From: an uncultured Lactobacillus sp. | GTDB taxonomy: Bacteria > Bacillota > Bacilli > Lactobacillales > Lactobacillaceae | Direction of reading: 5' to 3' | NCBI GenBank assembly: GCA_937916845.1 | Contig: CALFSK010000067.1 | Location: 141,920-205,919, forward strand | DNA length: 64,000 nucleotides | Shown: positions 24,187 to 32,413 of the stretch, one piece after another | How the letters are laid out: every line of letters begins with the position of its first letter | Position numbering within the stretch: position 1 is the first letter of the stretch | Program-made: the position numbers and the translations under genes | The notes under the pieces: generated by a model | What the model was told of the DNA's origin: nothing | The model's database searches: none | Seen by the model: only the letters and a program-made list of their open reading frames with translations

Positions 24187-25698
24187 ATGAAGACACGCTT
24201 ATTTTCAGCAATTGCCAGCTTAACGTTGGTGACTGCTAGTTTGGCAGGATGTGGTAATGCCAACACGACCAAGAAGAGTAGCAGTAGTAGCAGTTCCAAA
24301 AAAACAGAGGTGACAACGGGGGCGTCAAAGACCCAATATTCATCCGTTAAGGACCTGAAGTCGAAGTACGACGTCGTCATCGTTGGTGCCGGTGGTGCTG
24401 GGATGTCCGCCGCATTAGCTGCGAAAGAAAAGGGGCTCAAACCCGTTATTTTAGAAAAGATGCCGGTCGCTGGTGGGAACACGTTAAAGGCTTCCTCCGG
24501 GATGAACGCTTCGGAAACGAAGGTTCAAAAGAAAGCCGGCGTCAAAGACTCTAACGATAAGTTCTATAAAGAGACGCTCGAGGGTGGCCACGGGACGAAC
24601 GACAAGAAGATGTTACGCTTCTTCGTTGACCATTCTGCCAGTGCCGTTGATTGGTTAGATGGCATGGGCATCAAGCTGAATAACTTAACGATTACCGGTG
24701 GGATGAGTGTTAAACGGACTCACCGCCCAGCGGATGGTTCCGCGGTCGGGGGTTACTTAGTCAGCGGTTTACTCCGTAACGTTAAGAAAAATAACATACC
24801 AATTTACGTCAACGCCGACGTCACTAAGATCAATGAAAAGTCTGGCAAAGTTGACGGCGTCAAAGTTAAGTTTAACCAAGATAAAACAAAAACAATCAGT
24901 TCCAAAGCGGTTATCGTGACAACCGGTGGCTTCGGTGCAAGCAAGGCCATGATTAAGAAATATCGTCCAGACCTGTCTAAGTACGTCACGACCAACCAAG
25001 CTGGGAGTACTGGTGACGGGATCAAGATGATCAAGTCACTGGGCGGCTACACGGTTGATATGAACAAGATTCAAATTCACCCAACGGTTTACCAAAAGCC
25101 ACCATACTTAGTTGGTGAAGCGGTACGTGGTGAAGGTGGTATCTTGGTCAATAAACAAGGGGAACGTTTCACCAATGAAATGGGAACCCGTGACGTGGTT
25201 TCCGCAGCTATTAACAAGCAATCCGGCAAGTACGCTTACGTCCTCTTTGACGGCGGCGTTAAGAAGCGGGTCACGGCTATCAACCAGTACCAGAAGAAGG
25301 GCATGGTCGTTTCATCCGACAGTCTCGCCGGCTTAGCTAAGAAGCTTGGTGTTTCAAGTGACAACTTAGCCACGACCGTTAAAACGTGGAATAAGGACGT
25401 CAAGAACAAGAAGGACGGCCAATTCAAGCGGACGACCGGAATGGATAACCAGTTGAATACGCCGAAGTATTACGCGATTAAGATTGCGCCCGGGATTCAC
25501 TACACGATGGGTGGCGTTAAGATCAATCCACAGACCGAAGTATTGAAGAAGTCCGGTCAAGCAATTCCTGGTCTCTACGCTGCTGGTGAAGTCACCGGTG
25601 GGCTGCACGGGGACAACCGGATCGGTGGGAACTCCGTTGCTGAAATCGTGATCTTCGGTCGCCAAGCTGGGACGCAGGTCGCAAAGTATGTTAAATAA
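24187..25698 (+). CDS. Fumarate-reductase-like flavoprotein, lipoprotein
   Basis: A 503-residue FAD enzyme of the fumarate reductase/urocanate reductase group, exported as a lipoprotein. The N-terminus is a signal peptide with lipobox LAGC (Cys at about residue 21) and a Ser/Lys-rich linker (28-45). The FAD motif DVVIVGAGGAGMSAALAA is at about 62-79. Substrate-site residues seen are His in IQIHPTVY, Arg in EAVRGEGG and Arg in RIGGNSVAE. There is no FMN-binding domain, unlike many extracellular reductases of this type, so its electron donor is unclear. Anaerobic reduction of fumarate or another enoate outside the membrane is plausible. Confidence 0.88.
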   Translation: MKTRLFSAIASLTLVTASLAGCGNANTTKKSSSSSSSKKTEVTTGASKTQYSSVKDLKSKYDVVIVGAGGAGMSAALAAKEKGLKPVILEKMPVAGGNTLKASSGMNASETKVQKKAGVKDSNDKFYKETLEGGHGTNDKKMLRFFVDHSASAVDWLDGMGIKLNNLTITGGMSVKRTHRPADGSAVGGYLVSGLLRNVKKNNIPIYVNADVTKINEKSGKVDGVKVKFNQDKTKTISSKAVIVTTGGFGASKAMIKKYRPDLSKYVTTNQAGSTGDGIKMIKSLGGYTVDMNKIQIHPTVYQKPPYLVGEAVRGEGGILVNKQGERFTNEMGTRDVVSAAINKQSGKYAYVLFDGGVKKRVTAINQYQKKGMVVSSDSLAGLAKKLGVSSDNLATTVKTWNKDVKNKKDGQFKRTTGMDNQLNTPKYYAIKIAPGIHYTMGGVKINPQTEVLKKSGQAIPGLYAAGEVTGGLHGDNRIGGNSVAEIVIFGRQAGTQVAKYVK

Positions 25699-25778
25699 CA
25701 AAAGTTTGAAAGTTAAATTTAGGGATTGATTACTGTTGTATCAGTATTTAGACTAATACAACTTAACTACTTGTGAAT

Positions 25779-25961
25779 TAGTCCGGTTGCCACTGATGAC
25801 ATGCGGTCGTGGGACCGGGGGAAGCCAAAGAGCGGTCTGCCCCCTCGCCCGGAACGATTGCAAAATGCGCAATTGTCCCGGACCGTCCGTGGCCTAAGAC
25901 CGGAAATTCACCGGTCAAAAGCCACCTTCACGACCGATATCATCAGTGACAACCTCTGATT
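25779..25961 (+). repeat. Cloverleaf element module B, copy B2
   Basis: Outer stem CGGTCGTG/CACGACCG. Compared with copy B4, arm 1 is GGGGGAAG/CTGCCCCC instead of GGGTTAAG/CTTAACCC, and arm 3 is GACCGG/CCGGTC instead of GGCCGA/TCGGCC. These are paired changes that keep the stems. Confidence 0.85.
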
Positions 25962-25995
25962 ATCCAAATCATAATAGTAAGTCTGTTTTGAGCGC

Positions 25996-26165
25996 AGTCG
26001 GGTAGCCTTGGTGTGCTGTGTCGGCAAGATTGGCAGGTGTTTCTTATCTGCCAATCTTGCGGGGCGATTCAAAGACGTGGGTTATCGGCTTGGAATTGAG
26101 GGAGCAGACCGCATTTTGGCTGGGACCGTCCCCCATAGCACACCAGGGTTTACCCGACGGAGCGG
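25996..26165 (+). repeat. Cloverleaf element module A, copy A2
   Basis: Closed by GTCGGGTA/TACCCGAC with inner GGTGTGCT/AGCACACC. Arm 1 is GCAAGATTGGCAG/CTGCCAATCTTGC; arm 2 carries the conserved loop GACGTGGGTTATCGG; arm 3 contains CAGACCGCATTTTGGCTG. Confidence 0.85.
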
Positions 26166-26248
26166 ATAATTTAGGAGTGACTATCGCTACTATTACAGTG
26201 TTAATAGTGATTTTAGACTTTTCAACTTTTAGTTAAATAACAGTGCAT

Positions 26249-26281
26249 CAAAAAAGAGCTGAATTTTCAGCTCTTTTTTTG
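26249..26281. terminator. Bidirectional terminator
   Basis: AAAAAAGAGCTGA/TCAGCTCTTTTTTT perfect hairpin; serves the leftward FolT-like gene and any rightward transcript leaving the composite element. Confidence 0.9.
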
Positions 26282-26301
26282 TTGCGCTAAATTGATTCCG
26301 C

Positions 26302-26820
26302 TTACTGCAAGTTAAATTTACTAGTGAGCTGGTTGAGCACCGGAATCTTGAAGAGTGCCAGTAGAACTGCGGTGTAGATTACGTAGGTCACAATTTCTTG
26401 AATGAACCGGGTCGTTAGTAGCGCCGCCCACGGTGTGAGGTACATGATATGTAGCCACAAGCTATTTAAAATGAAATTCCAGATGAAGACGACGATAAAA
26501 TTGGCGAGTAATAGCCGTAGCAAGGTCGTTTTGTGTTGAAACGCAATGCCAAAAGTTAGCCCCGTCAAGAAGGCGGTCAGAATGAATCCCGGGAAAAAGG
26601 TGAACTTGGGAAAGAGGACCATGCCTAAAAAGTAGGCGAGCGCGGTGCTGCCAGCCGTGACCAGTGGTGAAAAGAGCCGGGCCGTCAACGCAACGATGAT
26701 AAAAGCAAAGGCAATTTTGGTCGTTAAAAATTGAATGGATAGCAGACTGCCCAGCACGATCTGCATAGCGGTGAGGACGCCTAACGTTGTGATTTTTTTG
26801 ACAATAGTTTGTGAGCCCAT
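26302..26820 (-). CDS. ECF transporter S component, FolT-like
   Basis: A 172-residue hydrophobic protein with about six membrane segments. PGFILTAFLTGLTFG and NFILNSLWLHIMY followed by ALLTTRFIQE resemble the folate S components (FolT) of lactobacilli, where NTLWL and a later PxR motif are conserved. It has no ATPase or EcfT gene beside it, so it should share the general EcfAAT module encoded elsewhere. Substrate is most likely folate or another vitamin; this rests on pattern only. Single gene, no riboswitch recognised upstream. Confidence 0.75.
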   Translation of the reverse strand: MGSQTIVKKITTLGVLTAMQIVLGSLLSIQFLTTKIAFAFIIVALTARLFSPLVTAGSTALAYFLGMVLFPKFTFFPGFILTAFLTGLTFGIAFQHKTTLLRLLLANFIVVFIWNFILNSLWLHIMYLTPWAALLTTRFIQEIVTYVIYTAVLLALFKIPVLNQLTSKFNLQ

Positions 26821-27000
26821 AGCGAATTGTTTCCCCCTAAGTGATGAATTAACTAGTATTGTAAGGGAAAACGTGGGGTATTACTAGTCTGATTTAGGTT
26901 TTTACCAAATAGTCGCGGCGTGAACGATATGGACTTAATGGGAATACGCACAGTTACTTGCCCGATTGTAGCGCATCGTAAGTAAATTACGCAATATTTA

Positions 27001-27014
27001 TGCAATCGCTTGCA
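27001..27014. promoter_or_regulatory. LacI-family operator upstream of the maltose regulators
   Basis: TGCAATCGCTTGCA, a palindrome with a central CG-type core of the LacI/MalR kind, about 60 bases before the first regulator gene. Likely an autoregulatory site. Confidence 0.6.
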
Positions 27015-27021
27015 ATAAACG

Positions 27022-27035
27022 TGAAAACGTTTTAT
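27022..27035. promoter_or_regulatory. cre-like site upstream of the maltose regulators
   Basis: TGAAAACGTTTTAT matches the cre consensus at 13 of 14 positions. Predicts glucose repression through CcpA. Confidence 0.6.
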
Positions 27036-27073
27036 ATTTAAGCTTGTAGAAACATTCGATTGGAGGGGACAAC

Positions 27074-28093
27074 ATGGCAACGATCAAAGATGTTGCCAAG
27101 CGCGCGGGGGTTTCGCCATCAACGGCGTCCCGTGCAATGCATGGTAGCAAAGTCATCAGTAAACCAACGCGGGATAAGGTTATTAAAGCTGCCCGTGAAT
27201 TAAACTACGCACCGGATTTTAATGCGCAAAATTTAGCCACTAAAGCTAGTAATACGATTGGCGTCGTTTTACCAGTTGATCATCACGAAATTTTTTCAAA
27301 TCCATTTTTCTTGGAAATGATTCGGGGAATTAACGAAGTTTGTAGCAAGAACGGGTCAATGACGACCCTCGCCACGGGGATTTCTAGTGACGAACTCGTG
27401 CATAATATTGACGTCATGATTGCGCAGGGTCACATTCGCAATTTTATTTTGTTGTACTCAGAAAAAGATGATCCGGTGGTCGAACGACTGAACCATTTTG
27501 ACGTGCAGTACGTCATTATTGGAAAACCGTATCAAGATGTCAATAAGACGTCCTATGTCGATAACGACAACGTACAGGCTGGAACGGACGCGGCCCAGTA
27601 CCTAGTAGATCGCGGCCATCAGCGGATTTGTTTTCTGTATTCAGATTTATCTAAAATGGTCCAGGGTGACCGGATGCTCGGGTATCAGCGGACAATGATG
27701 CAACACCAATTACCAAGTATTCTATTAGAAGCGCGGTTCGAAGACCATGCCTCAGGGGTCAAATCCATGAAGCATTTCTTTGAACAATACCCAGACGTGA
27801 CCGGCTTTGTGGCGGTCGATGACATGATGGCACTCAAGCTCCAACAAGTGTTACATAACGATCCGGAATGGAAGGTCAAACAGTTCTCGTTGATTGGGTT
27901 CAATAATTCGATCTTCTCAGAGTTGGCGCACCCGACCTTGACGTCGGTTGCGGTCTTTCCACAACGTTTAGGCGAAGAAGCAGCTAAAATCGTCATGACT
28001 GACCGTCCGGCTGAAGAGTTATCAACGGCTGTGATTGTGCCACACCAAATCGTTACTAGACATTCGGTGCACCCGATCAGATCATTAAAATAA
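27074..28093 (+). CDS. malR: LacI-family maltose regulator, first copy
   Basis: A 339-residue LacI-type repressor. The helix-turn-helix and hinge (residues 1-60) read TIKDVAKRAGVSPSTASRAM and NAQNLATKASNTIGVVLP; the periplasmic-binding-like sensor domain follows. It resembles MalR of lactobacilli and streptococci, which senses maltose or maltodextrin. It leads the maltodextrin cluster and has an operator and cre-like site upstream. The next gene is a second LacI protein 43 bases on. The symbol is by resemblance and context. Confidence 0.88.
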   Translation: MATIKDVAKRAGVSPSTASRAMHGSKVISKPTRDKVIKAARELNYAPDFNAQNLATKASNTIGVVLPVDHHEIFSNPFFLEMIRGINEVCSKNGSMTTLATGISSDELVHNIDVMIAQGHIRNFILLYSEKDDPVVERLNHFDVQYVIIGKPYQDVNKTSYVDNDNVQAGTDAAQYLVDRGHQRICFLYSDLSKMVQGDRMLGYQRTMMQHQLPSILLEARFEDHASGVKSMKHFFEQYPDVTGFVAVDDMMALKLQQVLHNDPEWKVKQFSLIGFNNSIFSELAHPTLTSVAVFPQRLGEEAAKIVMTDRPAEELSTAVIVPHQIVTRHSVHPIRSLK

Positions 28094-28136
28094 AGCGTCG
28101 GGATTGAGTGACAACTAAAAAGGGGGAGTTTAGTCA

Positions 28137-29099
28137 ATGGCAACGTTAAATGACGTCGCTAAGCGGGCCAACGTTTCTAAAATGACGGTTTCGCGGGCAA
28201 TCAATCATCCAGAACAAGTGCGACCAGAGTTACGGGATAGTATTCTGCACGTGATGGCTGAATTAAATTATCAGCCCAATGCGGCTGCACGCGCGCTGGT
28301 GAGTCGGCGGACCCGTGTGGTCAAATTAACAATTTTCGAAGATATGGATACCACCGAACCTTACTACATGATGTTATTAGCGGGGATCGCGAACGAGTTA
28401 AATCAACATCAATATGCGCTGCAATTGGCAACTAGTAACAGTTACGAGGTCGGCGAGTGCGACGGCTACATCTTAACTGGGATTCGGCAAAAGAATTACG
28501 CCTGGGTCGAGCAGCTCAAGCAACCAGTCGTCTTTTTTGGGCGTAATCAACAAGGTTATGATTACGTCGATACGAATAATTACCAAGCGATTCAAGATAG
28601 TTCGACGTATGCCGTTCAAAATGGTTACACCAACCTCGTTTTTGTGGGTATTGCCGTGGACGAGCCGTTTGAACAGGACCGCGAACGGGGATTCCGTGAT
28701 TTTATTACGGCTAACCAAGTTAGCGGCCAACTGGTTCAATTGGCCAATCACTGCCACGTCGCAACGGACTATGTCCAGCAACACTGGGCGGAATTTCCTG
28801 ACAATACGGCGTTCATTTGCGCGAGTGACCGCTTGGCAATCGGGATTGAAGATGGCATTATCCTGCAAGGCAAGCGGGTCCCTGAAGATTACGGTGTGAT
28901 TGGATTTGATGGGGTCTTATTGAATCAGATTGCGTCGAAACGCTTAACAACAATGAAGCAACCCTTGGAAGCGATGGGCCAGGCTGCGGTCAGACTACTT
29001 TTGGCAAACATTGCCAATCCCGGTTCGCCTGCTACGCCCCACGACCAAGAAAAAATTATTATTAATTCACGGTTATCGATTGCAGAATCGACCCGGTGA
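28137..29099 (+). CDS. LacI-family regulator, second copy
   Basis: A 320-residue LacI-type regulator: HTH TLNDVAKRANVSKMTVSRAI (residues 3-22), then NAAARALVSRRTRVVKL at the hinge, and a ligand domain somewhat shorter than that of its neighbour. Identity to the first copy is low outside the HTH, so it is not a recent duplicate and may read a different sugar. GGGGGAG ribosome site. It lies 14 bases ahead of the glucosidase gene, so the two are co-transcribed. Control of the glucosidase and/or transporter is likely. Confidence 0.88.
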   Translation: MATLNDVAKRANVSKMTVSRAINHPEQVRPELRDSILHVMAELNYQPNAAARALVSRRTRVVKLTIFEDMDTTEPYYMMLLAGIANELNQHQYALQLATSNSYEVGECDGYILTGIRQKNYAWVEQLKQPVVFFGRNQQGYDYVDTNNYQAIQDSSTYAVQNGYTNLVFVGIAVDEPFEQDRERGFRDFITANQVSGQLVQLANHCHVATDYVQQHWAEFPDNTAFICASDRLAIGIEDGIILQGKRVPEDYGVIGFDGVLLNQIASKRLTTMKQPLEAMGQAAVRLLLANIANPGSPATPHDQEKIIINSRLSIAESTR

Positions 29100-29113
29100 T
29101 AGAGGAGTTTATC

Positions 29114-30787
29114 ATGAGTAAACACTGGTATGACCAACAAACGATTTATCAAATTTATCCTAAAAGTTTTAACGATAGTAACCACGATGGTATTGGGGAT
29201 ATTCCGGGTATCACGGCGAAAGTCCCCTATTTAAAAAAATTGGGCATTACGACGCTGTGGTTGAACCCGATTTATCAGTCACCGCAAGTCGATAATGGTT
29301 ACGACGTCTCGGATTATTACCAAGTAGATCCGAGCCTGGGGACGATGGCTGAAGTTGAGGAACTCATTAAAACGGTCCACGCCAACGGGATGTACATTCT
29401 GTTTGACTTCGTTTTGAACCACACTTCGGACCAACACCCGTGGTTTAAACAAGCGGTAGCTGATCCGAATAGCCCGTACCGCGACTATTACTTGTGGCAA
29501 GATCCCGCTGCGGATGGCGGTCGGCCTAATAATTGGGGCTCTTTCTTCGGCGGTAGTGTCTGGGAAAAAGATCCTGCGGGTGGGCCCCAATACTATTTCC
29601 ACTTATTTGATAAGCGGATGCCCGATTTAAACTGGAAAAATCCAGCTGTCCAACAGGCGATGCGCGATGTCGCTGAGTTCTGGGTGGAAAAGGGCATCGA
29701 TGGCTTACGGTTGGACGCCTTTATTCACTTAGCTAAGGCTGATTTTCGTCAGAACTATCCGAGTGCGACCGGCGATCAAACGCCAATTATTAGTGACATG
29801 TTTTACGCGCACCTTCCTAAAGTTCACCAATACTTACATGATTTTGTCGCGGGAATCAAAGCAAAGCACCCTGAAACTTACGTTGTGGGCGAAGCGTCGT
29901 CAGCCGATGCCCACTTAATGGTCGATTACACGAAGCCGGGGACGGACGAGTGTGATAACGTCATTACGTTTAAGACGTTTGCGGATGATAATTCGGGGGA
30001 TGACCCAACGTTCTCCGACATGTTCCAACCACGACCAATGGATGTGACAACTTATAAACAACATACGGTTGGGATTCAAGCTGCTTTAGCGGATACTAGT
30101 TTACCAACGCTTTATTGGAATAATCATGACATGGCGCGGGTAGCTACGCGCTATGGTGACGCTAATTATCCACTAGCCAGTGCCAAGTCGTTAGCAACGG
30201 CGTTGTATTTACAGCGTGGGATTCCAATCATCTATTATGGTGAGGAATTGGGCCTAACGAATATTCGTTACGATAACGTGGCCGACTTTGAAGACCAGAC
30301 GGTGCCAGGATTTGTTGCCAGTGCTAAAGCGGCGGGCAAGTCGCAGGCTGCCATTATGGATATGCTCAACCGCACCCATAAGATGGCGGGCCGCGGTCCG
30401 ATGCAATGGGATGACAGCCAGTACCACGGTTTCTCAGACCACTTGCCATGGAAACACGGTGCAACCGATCGCATGAACGCGAACGATGAGATGGCTGATG
30501 AGAACAGTGTCTTCAATTACTACCGTGAATTGCTTAAATTGAAACGACAAGCACCGTTCGCAAATGGCCAGTTCATCATGTTACCGAGTGATCAACGACT
30601 CTTTACTTACTTGATCGATGATACGACTGAACGCGCTGCGGTCGTCTGTAACTTAACGGATCAACCACAAACTTATACGTTACCGTTTGCAGGGAAACGG
30701 GTCTTACTCGTGCAGGGCGGGGCGACCGTTGTGGCTGACCAAGTGACGTTGCCTGCTTGGAGTAACATTGTGGTCCAAGCCAATTAA
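29114..30787 (+). CDS. GH13 alpha-glucosidase/oligo-1,6-glucosidase
   Basis: A 557-residue cytosolic GH13 enzyme releasing glucose from maltodextrin or isomalto ends. The (beta/alpha)8 motifs are DFVLNHTSDQHPWF (region I), GLRLDAFIH with the nucleophile Asp (about 200), the acid/base Glu in VVGEASS (about 257), and WNNHDMAR (region IV). The opening YQIYPKSFNDSNHDGIGDI is typical of the GH13_31 oligo-1,6-glucosidase group. I chose ATG 29114 with GAGGAG 7 bases before it. It follows the second regulator by 14 bases. Confidence 0.92.
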   Translation: MSKHWYDQQTIYQIYPKSFNDSNHDGIGDIPGITAKVPYLKKLGITTLWLNPIYQSPQVDNGYDVSDYYQVDPSLGTMAEVEELIKTVHANGMYILFDFVLNHTSDQHPWFKQAVADPNSPYRDYYLWQDPAADGGRPNNWGSFFGGSVWEKDPAGGPQYYFHLFDKRMPDLNWKNPAVQQAMRDVAEFWVEKGIDGLRLDAFIHLAKADFRQNYPSATGDQTPIISDMFYAHLPKVHQYLHDFVAGIKAKHPETYVVGEASSADAHLMVDYTKPGTDECDNVITFKTFADDNSGDDPTFSDMFQPRPMDVTTYKQHTVGIQAALADTSLPTLYWNNHDMARVATRYGDANYPLASAKSLATALYLQRGIPIIYYGEELGLTNIRYDNVADFEDQTVPGFVASAKAAGKSQAAIMDMLNRTHKMAGRGPMQWDDSQYHGFSDHLPWKHGATDRMNANDEMADENSVFNYYRELLKLKRQAPFANGQFIMLPSDQRLFTYLIDDTTERAAVVCNLTDQPQTYTLPFAGKRVLLVQGGATVVADQVTLPAWSNIVVQAN

Positions 30788-30897
30788 TGCAAGCATTGGT
30801 TGATTATTCAACAATTGGTATAGTATTAACCACACTAATGTTTATAAACAAAAATCGTTAACATTTTATAAATTGGTATAAATGTTGATATAACAGT

Positions 30898-30934
30898 AAA
30901 TCCCAGCTAATTATCTAGCTGGGATTTATTTTTT
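30898..30934 (+). terminator. Terminator between glucosidase and malE
   Basis: AAATCCCAGCTA/TAGCTGGGATTTA with a T-rich tail. Confidence 0.88.
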
Positions 30935-30960
30935 AACAAATGTTGTTAACGTTAACATTA

Positions 30961-30986
30961 CGAAAACGCTTGCGAAAGCGTTTGCA
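30961..30986. promoter_or_regulatory. Overlapping LacI/cre-type operators of the malE operon
   Basis: CGAAAACGCTTGCG (30961-30974) and CGAAAGCGTTTGCA (30973-30986) abut. The second fits cre at 13 of 14 positions and both have the central CG of LacI-family operators. Together they form a larger near-palindrome, so MalR and CcpA may compete here. Confidence 0.7.
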
Positions 30987-30998
30987 TAGTTGCATAAT
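30970..30998 (+). promoter_or_regulatory. Promoter of the maltodextrin transport operon
   Basis: -35 TTGCGA (30970-30975), 17-base spacer, -10 CATAAT (30993-30998) preceded by TG. The operators cover the -35 box. Confidence 0.6.
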
Positions 30999-31043
30999 AA
31001 ATTATGGTAAATGAATTAAGATACTTCGCAAGGAGGAAGCACT

Positions 31044-32300
31044 ATGAGTACTTGGAAAAAGTTGGGGATGGGTGTTTTAGCCACGGGCTTGGCACTCACG
31101 CTTGTAGGTTGTGGTAATAGTAAGTCTTCATCCAGCTCTTCATCAAAGATGGGTAAGACATTGAAGGTTTCTGCAGACCCTTCGTATAAATCATATATGA
31201 AGTCTGTGATTCCTGCGTTTGAAAAGAAGAACAACGTTAAGGTGAAGGTTTCATACAAGGCCATGCTTGATGAAGACGACGCTTTGAAGTTGGATGGTCC
31301 TTCAGGTAAGGGTCCCGATGTTTTGATGGCACCATACGACCGGGTTGGTCAAATGGCGTCACAGGGACAATTAGCAACGGCCAAGTTAGTTAATGGTCGT
31401 TACAATGCAACGGGTAAGAAATCCGTTACCTATAAAGGTAAGGTTTACGCTGCACCCGTTACGATCGAATCTGATGTGCTCTACTACAACAAGAAGTTGA
31501 TCAAGAACGCACCTAAGTCATTCACTGATCTTGAAAAGTTAACTAAGGATAAGAAATATGCTTACGCTAACGACAAGTCGAAATCAGTTGCTTTCTTAAC
31601 ACAATGGACTAACTTCTATAACTCATTCGGTGTCATCAAGGGTTACGGTGGCTACGTCTTCGGTGATAACAACACCAACGCTAAGAAGATGGGCTTGAAC
31701 AACTCCGGCGCCGTTGAAGGGTTAAGCTACATGACCAAATGGTTCACGAAGTACTGGCCAAGTGGGATGCAAAATGTCACTTCAAACGAAAACTTTGTAA
31801 CGTCACAATTTACTTCTGGCAAGACCGCTGCCGTTATCGATGGTCCTTGGATGGCTGCAACTTACAAGAAGTCTAAGATTGATTACGGGGTTGCCGTTTT
31901 ACCTACTTTGAACAATGGTAAGGATTATCAAGCGTTTGCCGGTGGGAAAGCTTGGGCAGTTTCTAACTACTCTAAGAACAAGACCGCAGCACAAGCTTGG
32001 TTAGACTACATTTCAAACGATGCTAGTCAAAAGAGTCTTTACAAGTCTGCTAGTGAAATTCCAGCAAACACCGCTGCACGTAAGTCAGCCGTTGCGACTG
32101 GTAATGACATGGCTAGCGCTGTTTCCAAACAATATGACAAGGATGTTCCTTTGATCAACTTGCCACAAATGTCTGAAGTTTGGACCCCAGCACAAACAAT
32201 GGTTACTAACGCTGCTAGTGGCAAGATGACACCAAAACAAGCTGCTAACAAAGCACAAAAGACCATTTTAACTAATATTTCTCAGAAATATGATAAATAG
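31044..32300 (+). CDS. malE: Maltose/maltodextrin-binding lipoprotein
   Basis: A 418-residue extracellular solute-binding protein (family 1) of an ABC importer. It has a signal peptide with lipobox LVGC (Cys at about residue 23) and a Ser-rich linker. The mature domain shows KGPDVLMAPYDRVGQMA and GPWMAATYKKSKIDYGV, like MalE/MdxE of Firmicutes. AAGGAGG ribosome site. First gene of the transport operon, with a leaky terminator behind it that would favour excess binding protein over permeases. Confidence 0.93.
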   Translation: MSTWKKLGMGVLATGLALTLVGCGNSKSSSSSSSKMGKTLKVSADPSYKSYMKSVIPAFEKKNNVKVKVSYKAMLDEDDALKLDGPSGKGPDVLMAPYDRVGQMASQGQLATAKLVNGRYNATGKKSVTYKGKVYAAPVTIESDVLYYNKKLIKNAPKSFTDLEKLTKDKKYAYANDKSKSVAFLTQWTNFYNSFGVIKGYGGYVFGDNNTNAKKMGLNNSGAVEGLSYMTKWFTKYWPSGMQNVTSNENFVTSQFTSGKTAAVIDGPWMAATYKKSKIDYGVAVLPTLNNGKDYQAFAGGKAWAVSNYSKNKTAAQAWLDYISNDASQKSLYKSASEIPANTAARKSAVATGNDMASAVSKQYDKDVPLINLPQMSEVWTPAQTMVTNAASGKMTPKQAANKAQKTILTNISQKYDK

Positions 32301-32321
32301 TCATTATTTTAAATAGCGTTT

Positions 32322-32363
32322 AAGGGGGCTGAAACAAAATTCGTTTTGTCTCAGCCTTTTTAA
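32322..32363 (+). terminator. Hairpin between malE and malF
   Basis: GGCTGAAACAAAA/TTTTGTCTCAGCC with TTCG loop and TTTTT tail. As the downstream genes have no obvious promoter, partial readthrough is likely. Confidence 0.8.
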
Positions 32364-32413
32364 AAGAAAAAAGCACTTAATTTAGGATTTATTAGGAAAG
32401 GGGTACGGGCGAC

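Larger units (their letters stand above)
25702..26233 (+). mobile_element. Full composite element, copy 2 (possible MITE)
   Basis: Beginning 4 bases after the upstream stop codon, about 530 bases include a left flank, module B2, module A2 and a right flank. Both flanks are shared with the copy at 40687-41058. The outermost 25-30 bases form an imperfect terminal inverted repeat (left GTTTGAAAGTTAAATTTAG against right-end complement GTTGAAAAGTCTAAAATC). No gene inside is credible. Confidence 0.65.

Noticed and set aside
24769..25034. 76-residue minus-strand ORFs within the reductase gene
   Set aside because: Antisense shadows of a well-supported coding frame.
26018..26236. 72-residue ORF inside composite element copy 2
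   Set aside because: It lies across structured module A; different copies are open in different frames and give unrelated products.
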